Origin: Parelaphostrongylus tenuis
Taxonomy: Eukaryota; Nematoda; Chromadorea; Rhabditida; Metastrongylidae
Direction of reading: 5' to 3'
Assembly (NCBI GenBank): GCA_019055375.1
Contig: JAHQIW010000354.1
Coordinates: forward strand, 1-64,000
Length of the DNA: 64,000 nt
Below the pieces are notes generated by a model. The model saw only the letters and a list, made by a program, of their open reading frames with translations, did no database searches and was not told where the DNA came from. Made by a program: the position numbers and the translations under genes. Each line of letters opens with the position of its first letter. Within the stretch, counting starts at the first letter, position 1. Positions 51,616 through 63,356 of this stretch are shown here, one piece after another.

Positions 51616-52088
51616 TAAGGGTTCTATAACTTTGTTGAAAACATTAAAGCTATGAACCTTCGCAAATTTTTGTGTTGATCACAAAGGAAGATACATCTAT
51701 CGCTATTATTGGAACTAGTGGAAGTAAGTAGTCAGTTTATTATAGCAAAGGTTCACAGCTTTGATTTCTTCTGATTCAGCATGGATGTTATTCGAGCATT
51801 GAAGAGAAACGTTGTGAGTGGCTCATAATTGTGTTATGTATCATAATAAATCACGGCCGCTGAAATTTTCCTTGAATTATGGCTAAAACTAGAATCTAGA
51901 AGATGAGATGATTTTGATTGTTACTATTGTATTGTCTATATTTCTAACACGAATGATATTCTAGGTACTATTCTAGCTAGAGATAATTGTGGCCGACAAC
52001 ATTTAGAAGAAGTAATTACTCCTTTCATCTAAGTAGTTGTAAGCTTGGATCCTTCTTAGAACTATTGGTTGCAACACTGTCCTATATA

Positions 52089-53388
52089 GGGTGCGAGAAA
52101 AGTTTTGTCGATTTTTCCAGATTCAAAAAAAATCCTGCATAAACAAATGAATCAATTCAGTTGAAAAGACAAATACGTTTATTAGATCAGCAATTATAAC
52201 AATAAACAAGAAAGTCCATTACAGATTTTTAACATTGCCTCCTTCGGCCTCTATTCATTTACGAAGTCGCTTGCGCAAATTTTCTAAGATGCTCACACAC
52301 GTTTCCATTGTAGTCTCGTCCCAACGTTGTCAAAACCGTTCAAAGAGCGTCTACGGTAGTGCATCGAGTAGCCGAGACTTGTTCCTCAAGTATGAATCAC
52401 ACGCAACAATGCATTGAGTTGAGATCCGGCGAGTTTGACGACCAAATGTCTTTGCCCCAAAAACTTGGAAACATCTCATGCAGATGGCAATAGTGGAGCA
52501 AACCAAATGCGCAGGAACGCAGGATCCCCAGTTCTGGTGAAGCGTAAGTCCATCGGCGCCGAAGTGTCGAGTAGTCCAAGGCTCCAGGATGTCCCGTAAA
52601 ACTTGCCGCTACTAACTGAAAACGTTGATTTTGACGTTTCTGCTGATGGGGACCAAAGGCGTTTCTCCGGCGGCGCAAATGCTTGTGCAGAACATCTCAT
52701 AGGTCGAAGAATACGGCCCATGGTCTTTGTTACTGTGAACTTCTGATGATCCTACTTGAGAAGTTGACGCCGATTCTGGCAATTGCAGAATAGTTCGACC
52801 GCGAATATCTTCTTAAATGTAAGAAGCAAACGGGCGAATCATTTGGCGAGTTTTTGGAAACCGTTTTCTTTCACCTTTTTGTCTAAACAAGTGAACATGA
52901 GCAATCACGTAATTGGGCAGTTCTAGATCGTTTTGACAGTGTTCGCGAACGCTCCGCTCGCCAATCCCGAGCTTTCCGAGCCATTTTGGACATCGAACGA
53001 TCCGCCTTCCGCTGAATTCGGTCATTGGATTTCTGAATATCTTTCGGAGTATACGAGGTAGTTGGACAATCTTCTCGAAGACGGTCCTCAATCCCTGCAG
53101 TCTCTTTGAAACAATTCACAGCTCTGTAGACACTTGCTAGCTTGAAACTAGTTCATTTTAACAATGTCACCCGTTTTCGTTTCTGTCTTGTGCAACTCAA
53201 CTACTGCGTTGCGTTCATTTTTAGGATTTATATCTTTAGCACAATTGAAAGTAAACGAATAAATGAGGCAGATTCGAGACCATAATCGTGCGAAGAATCA
53301 AATAAAATTATCAGAGTTCACGAAAAAATTTGATATCAGTAGTAAAATTAACATAATACAGACTTGACAGAACTTTTCTCGTACCCCG
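52089..53388 (-). mobile_element. maT/Tc1-like transposon, full length but decayed
   Basis: Inverted ends GGGTGCGAGAAAAGTTTTG (left) and the complement of GGGGTACGAGAAAAGTTCTG (right), each with TA outside. About 1.3 kb, the normal size. The transposase lies on the minus strand. Confidence 0.8.
52397..53119 (-). pseudogene. maT/Tc1-like transposase relic
   Basis: N-terminal helix-turn-helix: FKETAGIEDRLREDCPTTS resembles the Tc1/mariner KETGSVEDRPRSGRP motif. The next frame gives MARKARDWRAERS / LGKLGIGERSVREHCQNDL, the second DNA-binding unit. The C-terminal frame has FWGKDIWSSNSPDLNSMH, whose SPDLN holds the last catalytic Asp. At least two frameshifts separate these parts. Exact DDxD class not determined. 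Confidence 0.7.
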
Positions 53389-53399
53389 TAAATGTGAAA

Positions 53400-53880
53400 A
53401 TCAGCACTGTTTGAGAAAAAAACAGTATTACGATAAATGATAAGGGATAAATCGAAAAGTAAGACAATGTAAGATAAAGGAAGATTATGATAGCTTCACA
53501 AAGATGAGGCAAACATAATGCTAGATATGTAACGTTAATTGTTGGGCTTCCATAGTGAATTCTCAAATAATGGTAGGAAAACATAGTTTGTATGAGCTTG
53601 TATGAATCACGTGAAGCCCCTACAGCAAAATCCTCCTAATGTTTTGTCACAAATATAGTGAATAGAATCACTTCGAATCAAATATCAAAGATGAGTATCT
53701 TCCATGTGTGCAGAATGTTAACGATATGATATCATGTCGAGAAGATCAAAATCACGTACTGATGAAAGAGCCTTAGATGTATTTATCTATAATAAAACAG
53801 CTAAACACTAAAGAATCCATTTCTTCAAAGTAATAGTTGAGTTTATTGAGAACAAATATAGGGTCATTATATATTTTCGT
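53400..53880. other. No recognisable feature
   Basis: AT-rich sequence between the transposon and the putative small gene. Confidence 0.35.
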
Positions 53881-53885
53881 TTACA

Positions 53886-55639
53886 ATGAGAATTACTGGA
53901 TACATCGTGACCGCGAATAATTTTGTCGAGGTCGAAGCTTGTATGCGAAAATATGCTGAAAATGATGATTTCCGATGACTGCATAAAACAAGCGATTTTT
54001 ATCTAAGATAGTTCATCATCAGTTTTACAATATTAGAAGAATTTATGGAAACTAAATTTCATTACTACTGCCAATTCACAAATATTTTAGATATAGGCGA
54101 AAACAGTATATCTCATAATTATGTGTGATAAACATAGTCGTCGTTATTGAGTGAAACATTTAACAGTTCATAGAAAGCGACTATAATGTTTTTGAAACTA
54201 TTTTTTACAAGAATCTACCGTAGCGATCACATATAAAAGTCGGAAACGATATTAAACGAAGCAGTAAGATTCCATTTATGTAGGACAGCGAACTCATAGT
54301 GATGTAGTTGTTTGCTGAAATTATTCCTAAGAAGTGTTGAAGAAAAATCCATACGATTCACTCGTTGGCGATAGTTCCTTCCATATTTCGCTTTATTTTG
54401 CATGATTTATGGCACAATGGTGTTGCCATTTCTTAATAACAACGATCGATGGGAGAAGATTGAAAGGGATTTGAGAATACTAAAAACGATCAATTTTGCT
54501 GAAAGTATCTTGTTAAGCTTCTGCTTTCTAAGAGGACTAAATTTCGCTAGCTCATTTTTGTTTGTCTTGGAAAATTCAAGTGTTGAACAAACGGTTACAA
54601 AATTTCTCACTATACAACAGTTGTTCTCGAATCGACTGAGACCACAGAAAACTACCATCGCTTTTATTAATGGGTAATTTTTCGCTAAACTATTCCAAAA
54701 CTGAATTACTGATCATTGAGCAAGCGAAAACTAAAGTTGAGAGGAAAACTGCTGCATATTACTATTCATCAATCGCATATTGGAACATAGAAACCACAAA
54801 CTCGTTCGATTGATCTAAGTAAATTTAACAAAATCTATAGCTTTAATTTGAATTTGATTTGTATCAAAATGCCATTCCGGAAATATCTTTGCCAACAAGA
54901 AGAGGGATATAGTTTATTAAACTAACAATTTCCATTTGTTTCTTCCTAAAACAGATGGTTTTGATGGAAAGACGATAACGAAGTATTTTTGGATGCTCTA
55001 TCGTTTATCTGACTTTACTCGTTATGCGAGGATGCGTGAAAGTCTCAATGTCACTGATGTGCCAGTTCACACCTGGGCAGGGAGCATGTGAGTTAAGCTG
55101 CTGAATTGAAATGGTAATTGCATAGCTTTGAGCCTGCCCTTATATCGATGATTTGTTTGACAAGCTCAAACACTCCCATAGTGTTCTACTTCTTGGTCAA
55201 CCCTACTTTCATGTCGCTTAAGTTTTCGCCGCAAGAGCAGCTAGTCTATGAAAATCACAAGAAAGTTTGATCCTTGCATTGTAATTCTTCTAAGACAACA
55301 GTTATCCCTATCAGCTGCCGACCAACCGATTGGTGAATGAGTTCTATGCAGAGGTTTGACGAGAAATCTATAAACTTCTGAAACGCAATTTGAATAAGGT
55401 AACAAGAAAGAAACAGTGACTCCTTACTAAACGTCGTTACTCAGTCTGTTCTAAAAAATCTGACATCCATTAGCATTTTCTGATTTCTTGCATCGATTTT
55501 ATTGAGTCAAACACTAGCCTCTCATAACATTATTCATTCAGACAGTATTGTTAAGTAAAAGGCAATGAGGTTTATCTAAGGAAAGTTGCTCCTATAATTT
55601 CCGCATTACCTTCTTTGCTTACAGCACTGTGAGGTTTGA
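53886..55639 (+). CDS. Putative small plus-strand gene, four exons, unidentified
   Basis: Model: 53886-53940, 54955-55087, 55302-55353, 55625-55639, giving about 84 residues. The three exon joins are in phase, a stop TGA lies at 55637-55639, and AATAAA follows 47 bases later. Exons 2 and 3 are the strong part (acceptors AAAACAG and GACAACAG, donors GTGAGT and GTTTGA). The first exon (MRITGYIVTANNFVEVEA, donor GTATGC) and the tiny last one (HCEV) are weaker. No signal peptide or domain is recognised; the protein is rich in aromatic residues. Confidence 0.4.
54955..55087 (+). CDS. Putative exon 2 of the small plus-strand gene
   Basis: GFDGKTITKYFWMLYRLS, then DFTRYARMRESLNVTDVP, then VHTWAGS. 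Acceptor TTCCTAAAACAG, donor GTGAGT. Phase 1 to phase 2. Confidence 0.5.
55302..55353 (+). CDS. Putative exon 3 of the small plus-strand gene
   Basis: One base completes Ile with exon 2, then YPYQLPTNRLVNEFYAE. Acceptor CTAAGACAACAG, donor GTTTGA. The phase match with exon 2 is the main support. Confidence 0.45.
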
Positions 55640-55685
55640 CAGTGCTGAACGTAATTTTGCTTGAATACATTGAAAAGACTCTAGG

Positions 55686-55691
55686 AATAAA
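55686..55691 (+). terminator. Polyadenylation signal AATAAA
   Basis: AATAAA 47 bases after the proposed stop codon of the small plus-strand gene. Confidence 0.45.
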
Positions 55692-55784
55692 CAGTGTTCA
55701 AGCCATTAATTTCTGTTGTGTGAATGTCCAGAACATTCTTCGTGCAAATTCTCATCTAAGAGAGTAGACTGATGAGTAAAAGTT

Positions 55785-55870
55785 CGACTTCTGGCGGAAG
55801 TTAAACTTGCGTCACCTTACTGAGAGAGCTCTACCATTACCCACCGAAGCTCCCTATTTGTTACCACTTT
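55785..55870 (-). repeat. SINE-C head
   Basis: Reverse text TTCTGGCGGAAGTTAAACTT (B box) and TCTACCATTACCCACCGAAG (A-box region). Confidence 0.45.
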
Positions 55871-55984
55871 TTCTTCGATATAAATCAACGCAGCTGTCAA
55901 TAACCAACTTTAATGAGTTTGGTCAAGTAATCACACATCGGAGTTAAATCTAGATAAGCTAACAGTTATTAATTATGTATAATC

Positions 55985-56120
55985 TATTAAAACTATATTT
56001 CACTGCTCTTAGCAGTGGTATGACGTCATAAATATTCATCTAAAAATATTGAGTGGTAAGCATAATTCAACCTCAGATGGGACTGAAACCGGCGTTCCAC
56101 ACTTTGTTGAATTTTTTCTC
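55985..56120 (-). repeat. SINE-C copy
   Basis: Tail TATATTTCACTGCTCTTAGC and AATATTGAGTGGTAAGCATA, then head CAGATGGGACTGAAACCGGC, all in reverse. Confidence 0.55.
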
Positions 56121-56124
56121 TCTA

Positions 56125-57685
56125 AGTGCTGTGAATTTTTTTTTTTGCAAATAGATTAAAAACTCCAATTGATTCACAGCCATATTTTTTCGGTGGTGTT
56201 CGTGATGAACTATGACGTAAGGCGAAAGTTTAGTTTCTCTGGACACCTAGCCTAAGAGGAAATTCCCCAGTGCCATCTTAAATTCACTTGAGAGTAAACT
56301 GATGACACAAATGGCCCTGTTGTGGATAAACTTTAGCTGTCAAGTGGAAGATTTTCTGATGATGCATAATGTTTACGTGATCCAACCAGGATTATCTATG
56401 GCTTTGAAAAAAATTTGCCTAATTGGAAAAGTACAAACCAAGAAGAGATTGTATTGAAGCCCATATATTTCTGCACTAGTCCATTTAAAGGCTGTAAGCA
56501 GACGAAGAGATTTGTTTGAACACGACAATAAACCTATCACATGAGCGAAGTATTTGAAAATGATTAATATGAAACTTAAAGGAAAACACGATATCAGAGA
56601 CAAGTTGGGACAGTCAGTGCCACGTATAGAGGGAGCAATCTAATTTAGATCTGACATCAAGAAAATGTAGCACTTTTTAGAGCACTTTCCCGTCATTTTT
56701 CGTCAATTGTCCGCTTTGATAGTGTTAATTTGTTAGAGCGGCGAAGCAAAATTCACCGCTCGAACATAAATTGAGGTATAGATGGACGCGAAGCTTGAAA
56801 TGAACATACATTATGAAAAGACAACTAATTAAAAGTTCCTGTTGGTAGCGTTTTGCCCCTCAACTGGAAAGGCTCAAGTCCATTCTTAATCTTCCTTTTC
56901 ACGATCACAAGTAGCAGAAAAGGTAGGCACAGTCTTTTGAATTGGTTCAAAACAAAGACTTAGAATATATAATACAAGAGAGGCTCAAAATACATTATCA
57001 GATTATTTCGAAACACTTCATTTTAAGCACTTTAAGCCTTTTTCTTTTTCTGAGTCGAAGCATTGACCGGCGATCTGAGGATAATTAAGGATTGAGCAAG
57101 AAGTTCTGCAAAATTTTGAAAGTTTCATTTTTGACATCTTTATGTCGCTTTTTATTGATATTTTTGTACATATTTATCTAGTTCATTAATTTCACCCTTA
57201 ACGATTCTTAGAGTTGAAGATGAGGTTAATCAGGGTGGAGGTGTTGGTACGATCTTTTGATCAAAGCAACACATTTTAAATCGTCGTTGAATTAAATCAT
57301 TGAATCAATATGAAGAAGCATGTTAAGAGTTTTCCGGTTCAAAGGAGCAGGAATGATACTTTGACCAGATTCGCAATCTTGTAGGATTACGGCAAAAAGT
57401 CGTGAACAGTAGTGTTCTATACACTATTGAATAGTCATTGTGTTTTTGTTATTGATTTGCTCATAAAAGGAACTTTCAAAAATTTCCCACAACTTTTTGC
57501 TCAACCCCAGGTATTACGCCGTATCAAAACTCAGCATTAGTTGTTATAATCATAATTAATACTTGTTTATGCTTCCAAAGATTTTATATAGTATTGAATA
57601 AGAAGTAAACGTATACAAAAAGATATAGGATAGAATACTTTTTATATCGAGTGTTTTATTGAGAGCACGCTCAAATTTCAATATT
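56125..57685. other. Mostly unrecognised
   Basis: A 53-base minus-strand frame at 56439-56491 (FKWTSAEIYGLQYNLFL) lies between GCTTACAG and GTTTGT and could be an exon, but it has no partner. Rest AT-rich. Confidence 0.3.
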
Positions 57686-57689
57686 TCTC

Positions 57690-58060
57690 ATAATTATTAT
57701 TACTTAAGCCATCATGTCATATGGTCTATTATTGGCTCTTCTACAGCCCGATACACGTGTTCGGCCTTCTAACCTCGTCAGTCGAGCGGGCCCTTTGTCT
57801 TTAGCTAATCCTCGAGTGTCCAAAATTACCGATATTATGATTTTTCACTTGACGGCGATTATGTGAATCGTTTGTCGTCGCCTACCTCTTCATAAGGAGA
57901 TGTAGGAGTTCCGAGAGAATTCGTTAAAGTCGAAGTGCCTGCCCGATGAACGAGGCTGGAAGGCGGAAACACGTGTGTCGCGCTGCACAAGAGCCTATGA
58001 CACACCACATGACATGTTGGCTCTAATAGTAATAATTATGAGATGTATTTAGAATAGTGC
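57690..58060. repeat. FB-C foldback
   Basis: CTTAAGCCATCATGTCATATG, CTACAGCCCGATACACGTG at the left; AAACACGTGTGTCGCGCTG, CACATGACATGTTGGCTC at the right. Confidence 0.7.
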
Positions 58061-58064
58061 CATA

Positions 58065-60420
58065 TCACTTGTTTACGCATCACATCCAAGATGTATTCTA
58101 TGCTATGCATGTGTGGGGCTCAATGCGTGCGAAGTTTGAGTTCAAGTTATTTACTTTTCTGTAGTCGATTTTGCTTCATGCGCTTTTCTATTCACTCGAT
58201 AGCTGGTCCAACACAGATATCATGGAGAGAATGGCAGAGAAAAAATTTCACTCCACTTGAATATTTACAGGGAGAAAACATTTCGGGAGAATTTATTAAA
58301 AGGTAACCGCAATGGAGCTTAGTTGTTCTTGATAGCTGATCACTGTAACGAACAATGGTTAAGGAAATGACGAAATAGACGAATATAGCAAAAATCAAAT
58401 TAGTTGATCGATGTTACGAAACAGTTTTAAACACTAACAACAATGGGGTTGCTTGGTGGACACGTAGTAATAACGTGCAGTAAACAGACTACACTCTATG
58501 TTTACCTTACAGCTACAGGGCGAACTCTATACTTGTGTGGTGCTCTTAACTTCACCCTTTTCTAGCTATCTGAAAATTACCATCTACTGTATCAAAATTG
58601 GCGAGTTCTCAACCGAAATGAAATTATGAGTCGTCCAACGCCGCACCCTCACAACTTTGATAATCGGACGTTATGTGTTAGCGGAATTCCTCAAACAAAA
58701 CAAGCAGAACATTTAAAAGATTCAATACCATGACTGCGACATTACTACCAAACAGTCAGTAAAGTGGTAACAGGGAGGAAATGTCGCTCATTACGGAATT
58801 GTAAAATATTGATATAAGTGATATTTAGTGATTGTTAAACAATCGCACATTACAAAATAGTACGATGATAGTCCAGAGAATAATCCTTCAAAGCGCACGT
58901 TTTTCTCTTCATTGAGCAGCAGGATTTTGTTCTCTAGAAATTTAATCCTTTGGTGACGAAGCAGCTTTTTTGACAACTGAAAATAACTTCTTGGTCAATA
59001 GAGCTATGATTCACAGCTTTATGGAGTCACGAATCGAGTAAATATTTCCACATAGTGCCCATTCGAGTCCAGATAAGTTTAGAATTAGGGTTTTGGAAAA
59101 AAATTATCAAAGAAGCGTACTGATACAAAAAACAAATAATTGCAGCTGTCTAAAACACAAAGTTATTTTTAAGTTCATCGAAAATAGGAATTTACATTAA
59201 ATGTGCGACTAACCCCAGAAATTACTTCAAATGTTGATCATCCATATGCGATTGTTACGTAATTGTTTACAAAGTATACAAAATGAATTGCTTGTGCTTA
59301 AAAAAAAGTTTGCTGTTTACTAACTGGAGAGAATAATTTTCAAAGGAAAATAGTATTTGGATTCATATCTATTTTTGACAAATTAAAATATATGAACAAA
59401 AATTAAACTTAATATTTAGAACAAGTCTATTAACGAATCTGAGGTACAATACGCGTCAAAAATTCTGGGTTTTACTGTAGTAGGAGGCAGTACACTTGCG
59501 GAAAGTGTGCAATTACTGTTTGAATTCTATCCAAGTTTTCAACGTAGCGGCTCATTTCCAAGAAATCCCTCTGCACTATCGCATGGGTTTTCATGAAGGG
59601 TAGGATCAACCCCGTTTACAAGCGAAACCAGAACGGTTAGATTCGGAACATCAAAAAGCGGCATTTCAATTATAGCTATCTCCCACCGACGTTCTTCAAA
59701 CAGCAGTGACCTGATGGCGAAGTTGAGTCAAACTCGGTTTATTTTTCAGACGGACTTCTCCGTATACCTGACCTCTACCGACGAAAAATAATCTTGAACT
59801 GATCTTGTAAGCAAAAGAATGATAGGCTCCAGATTCGCTGACTAATAAACTCGAAAAACATTCGGTGATCTTTTAGCGAAAAGATGGCGAGTTCGTAATT
59901 GTTTTTCGTCAACTGGATATCAAAATAACAGAAAAACATCTCTACGATGTTTCTTCATGGACCATCCTCTAAGGAAGAACATAAATATTAATACAGAAGT
60001 TTATTAGAAACTATTTAAATCGGCAAAGGCAGCTGGCTTACAACAATCAGTTACCTCTCAAACGTTGAAATAACTCACCAACATGGCGGTCCTATACATG
60101 CTCAACAAATCGTCTAAACTCACCTTTCATGATGATTTTACGCTCATCAATCCTTTAATAATCAAAGTTAGACTAATCATCAGCTGTCCAAGCCGGCAAC
60201 GAATGGGATAACATGGAATCTGATACTCATACTATTTGGTGAAGCTCAGAGTAGCCCAGCTCCCTAACACCAAAATTTTGCTAGATCGCCTACATTTCAC
60301 ACGACCAAGCAACACGAATGTAATGAGTTATTCAATGTCATCGCTCTCTACCGGACGTTCTGAATGACAACGCTTTCAAATCATCCAGTCACCACTGATA
60401 GAAAATGAAGAAACATATGC
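58065..60420. other. No secure feature
   Basis: A plus-strand interval at about 58203-58302 lies between TCGATAG and GTAACC and is open in two frames (one reads WREWQRKNFTPLEYLQ), so it may be an exon, but the evidence is thin. The rest is AT-rich and unremarkable. Confidence 0.3.
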
Positions 60421-60424
60421 TTGG

Positions 60425-60725
60425 TATAAATTTTTGAGCCACGCATTCTGTCTGTTATAGGACAACTTATAGAGCGCGATACACGTGTTTCGATCTCGAC
60501 TGTCTCGTCAGTCGGGGGTACCCTTCGTCTTTCAAGCCATCCTCTCGGGAAATCCAACCCCATACTAAGAGAAGGCAACGACGAACATTTAACGCAACTC
60601 GTTGTTCAGATGTATCGCGCACTATAAGTTGCCCTATAATAGACCGCTTGCGTGGCTTAAATATCATTAACAAGCATATTGAAATTTGAGCGTGATCTTA
60701 AGAAAACACTTGAAACGAAGGGAAG
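60425..60725. repeat. FB-C foldback, shortened
   Basis: GAGCGCGATACACGTGTTTC and CTCGTCAGTCGGGGGTACCC in the left arm. In the right arm the CACGTG region is missing, but the outer arm (CCCTATAATAGACCGCTTGC) and the tail GAAAACACTTGAAACGAAGG remain. Confidence 0.6.
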
Positions 60726-60734
60726 AAAATGTAG

Positions 60735-61275
60735 TCCCATGGCATCGACTGTTTTCAAAACCTCGCAATAAACATTTAGTATAGAACGTTTAAAGCCTTA
60801 CTTAAACATTCAGTATAGAATGTTTAAAGCCTTACTCGAGGTTGGTACGCCAGGGCTATACACGCGTTTTTCGGAGGTCTCGCCCCCCTCGCCAGTAGCC
60901 CACCGCCCCACATCAAGCCTTGCATTGTAGCAAGGAGGGAGGCGTATGTGGTGACGACACAGCGTACAATAACACTGTGCCATCACCACTTCACAGTCTA
61001 TGGATCTCGGTTGGTAGAATAAAATTGATCAATGGCATCGACTGTTTTCAAAACCTCACAATAAACATTCAATATAAATTTTTAAGAATGTTTAATAAGG
61101 CCTTACACGAGGTTGGTATGTTAGGGCTAAACACTAGTGTTTCGGAGGTTTCGCCCCTCGTCAATGCTACAATGCAGGGCTTAATGTGAGGCGTGGGCTA
61201 CTGACGAGGGGCGCGAGACCTCCGGAACACGCGTGTATAGCTCTGGCGTACCAACCTCGTGTAAGGCTTCAAAAA
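60735..61275. repeat. FB-F composite: duplicated left arm plus palindrome
   Basis: CATCGACTGTTTTCAAAACC occurs at 60.74 and 61.04 kb as a direct repeat, each followed by an arm with CGAGGTTGGTA and TCGGAGGT(C/T)TCGCCCC. The inverse arm at 61.20-61.27 kb (ACGAGGGGCGCGAGACCTCC, TACCAACCTCGTGTAAGG) pairs better with the first arm than with the nearer one. Confidence 0.65.
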
Positions 61276-61603
61276 TTTCTAAAAATCTATATTGTAGAAA
61301 ATATAGTTATGCATGGCTTGCCGATTTACCAGTTCATGTTTCTATTGGAAGAGTAGGTGAGCTTTCCAATCTTTAGATGGTCTAGAAGTTATCGTGCATA
61401 AGTAAGAGGTGAAAATCAAGCAAACTCTGGCACCAGCACCTGCCATTGCCTTAATGTCTATGGTTGATGTACCATTTCTCAGTAGCCGTGCACTACTCTA
61501 CTGTCAATATATACGCTATCTGCTCTGCGCAACTACAGGCAGACAGATGTTTCAAACTGCTAACTAACAAAGAAAACTCAAAGAAAACATAAAAAAATTT
61601 TTT

Positions 61604-61992
61604 ATGAAATTGAGGAAGTTGCGGTTTTGCCGCATCCTGGTTGCACTACAGATGCTGCACCTTCCGATATGGTCTTGCTTCCGCTCAGTGGAACATTTCC
61701 TGCGTGGACGCCGATTCGAGACATTTGATCAGATTGAAGAAGCATGTCAGGTGTTTTTTGATTTGAACCCCAAGGAATGGCGATTGCGGGAGAATCCGGT
61801 AGCTTGGAGATCGCTGACAGAAGACCGTGGATAAAGATGGCCCTGATTTTGAAGACTAATTAATACTGTTTTTAATTGACTTTATGTCTCAGCGTGTTTT
61901 TAAAAGCTTTACCTCAACCCAATGATTACTTCCGATTGAAAAAATTTGATGTTTATTGCTTCAATGCTAGAGCTTGTTAAACGACATAATTT
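61604..61992 (+). mobile_element. Mariner 3' end, truncated
   Basis: Two frames give the transposase C-terminus: LPHPGCTTDAAPSDMVL (the PHPPYSPDLAPSD motif region), then FRSVEHFLRGRRFETFDQI and ACQVFFDLNPKEWRLRE, stopping at about 61834. The right terminal repeat follows (AATTTGATGTTTATTGCTTC to TTAAACGACATA). One frameshift; the 5' two thirds is missing. The end resembles that of the MFB elements, so it is probably the same mariner family. Confidence 0.65.
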
Positions 61993-62299
61993 CTAACCAA
62001 ATTACTAGCAGACTAGGTGTGAGTAAACTAAACTATTTACTTCGAAATTAAATATTATGGTGTTCCTATTCGCAGCATTTGAGTCCTTCAGCCGTTGGGA
62101 AAATCCCTTATTGGCTATTTTCAGAATTTTAGTTTCGTTGGATAGCTTAAGCTCAAGAATTTCAACAGTTTGCCTTATTTACAGATTAATCTGTTTATAC
62201 AGTGTGCAAGCAAATTTTTTTGACCAGGTTCTTTCCCCAGATGTTTAGTAATGGGATTCCGCAGTGCTGGCATCAAGCCACCGCGCTTTCGGAACATTG

Positions 62300-62600
62300 A
62301 ACAACCTGACTGATAAGGAATGCGCGCCGAGTGCAAAACCCAATTTCCTTGTGGCTACAATAACGCAGCAAACAGTCCTTTTCGAAAAATCAAACCAATA
62401 CTAAAATTGTCGAGTTCGTGCTATCGAGTGATTATTGAAAGTCTAGAAGAAAAGCTGCGTCCAGAGAAAATAGCCCGCATGTGGAACATACTTTTGTTTT
62501 TACTGCAGAATTTGGAAAAAAATTATTTTTCATAAAACCAAGTACATCATTGAAGTTCTCAAGATTTAAGCTATCTGATGACTACTAAAGCTTCAAAAAA
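62300..62600. repeat. FB-A related fragment
   Basis: GCGCCGAGTGCAAAACCCAA, AACAGTCCTTTTCGAAAAAT and CGAGTGATTATTGAAAGTC resemble sequence at 16.19-16.31 kb. The only FB-A-like sequence I see right of 37 kb. Confidence 0.4.
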
Positions 62601-62844
62601 AAAAACAAGAAATGCATTTCTCTAAAGGACCGAAAGAGGGTCCGGGTAGAGAGACCTCGTGATCTACCAAGTTAGATCTGCTTTGATTGTGAAAGTGTTT
62701 GTCTGAGTAAACTGTATATCATTTTGACTTGCTCAAGCTTTGAAAGAGACAAAATCAATAAAATGCTAATCATTATTATTGCACAGTATTTGAATCTCAG
62801 AATACAAAAAATGTTCTTAATGTCTACTAGGTTTAGCTAGAGCA

Positions 62845-63052
62845 TTATGCGCATGTAGCCCTGTTCAAGTCAATTTTGCTCGTATCTAGTTTCTGGTGGT
62901 ATAATCCCAAACAGGCACAAGCTCTTGTCAAAATGGATTCCATTGCACATATAGGAACGTCTTCATTCACTTTATTAGAAGCGACTGCATGACACGACAT
63001 GAAGGATTGATCTGGCATATACATACTCAATGAAAAGCACGTGTTCATGCGA
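62845..63052 (-). CDS. Possible Cys-rich terminal exon, unidentified
   Basis: Behind a good acceptor (CCTTTTCATACATGCAG) the frame reads through MNTCFSLSMYMPDQSFMSC, then CAMESILTRACACLG and stops at TAA 62845-62847. It has seven Cys in about 67 residues. No upstream exon or polyadenylation signal could be tied to it. Confidence 0.25.
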
Positions 63053-63356
63053 CTGCATGTATGAAAAGGACATAAAATTCTGCGCTAGACTGCCTTCTGA
63101 ATTCACCTACGTTTCCAGACAGGTACGTGATAGCTTGGAGTTCAAAGAATTATTGACGGCCTAGTATGATCACATCAGCCTTGCGATTGATTATTATGAA
63201 GACGACAACGAAAACCTACATCGTAAGGAAGACCAGTTGTGAATTGTCGGTTCAGATCAGTCCAACTCCGAAGAAGGCGAATAAGTAGATGTGTAAGCGG
63301 AACGCACCAGCCTCGTTCAGCTCAGTGATAAATAATACTTTATTTGGTACTATTCT

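Noticed and set aside
52397..52678. A minus-strand host ORF
   Set aside because: It lies inside the maT/Tc1-like element and ends in the SPDLN transposase motif.
54402..54677. A 91-codon plus-strand frame (and an 83-codon antisense frame) as an upstream exon of the small plus-strand gene
   Set aside because: Its end at GG/GTAATT is in the wrong phase for the exon at 54955, and neither strand has a matching acceptor or family resemblance.
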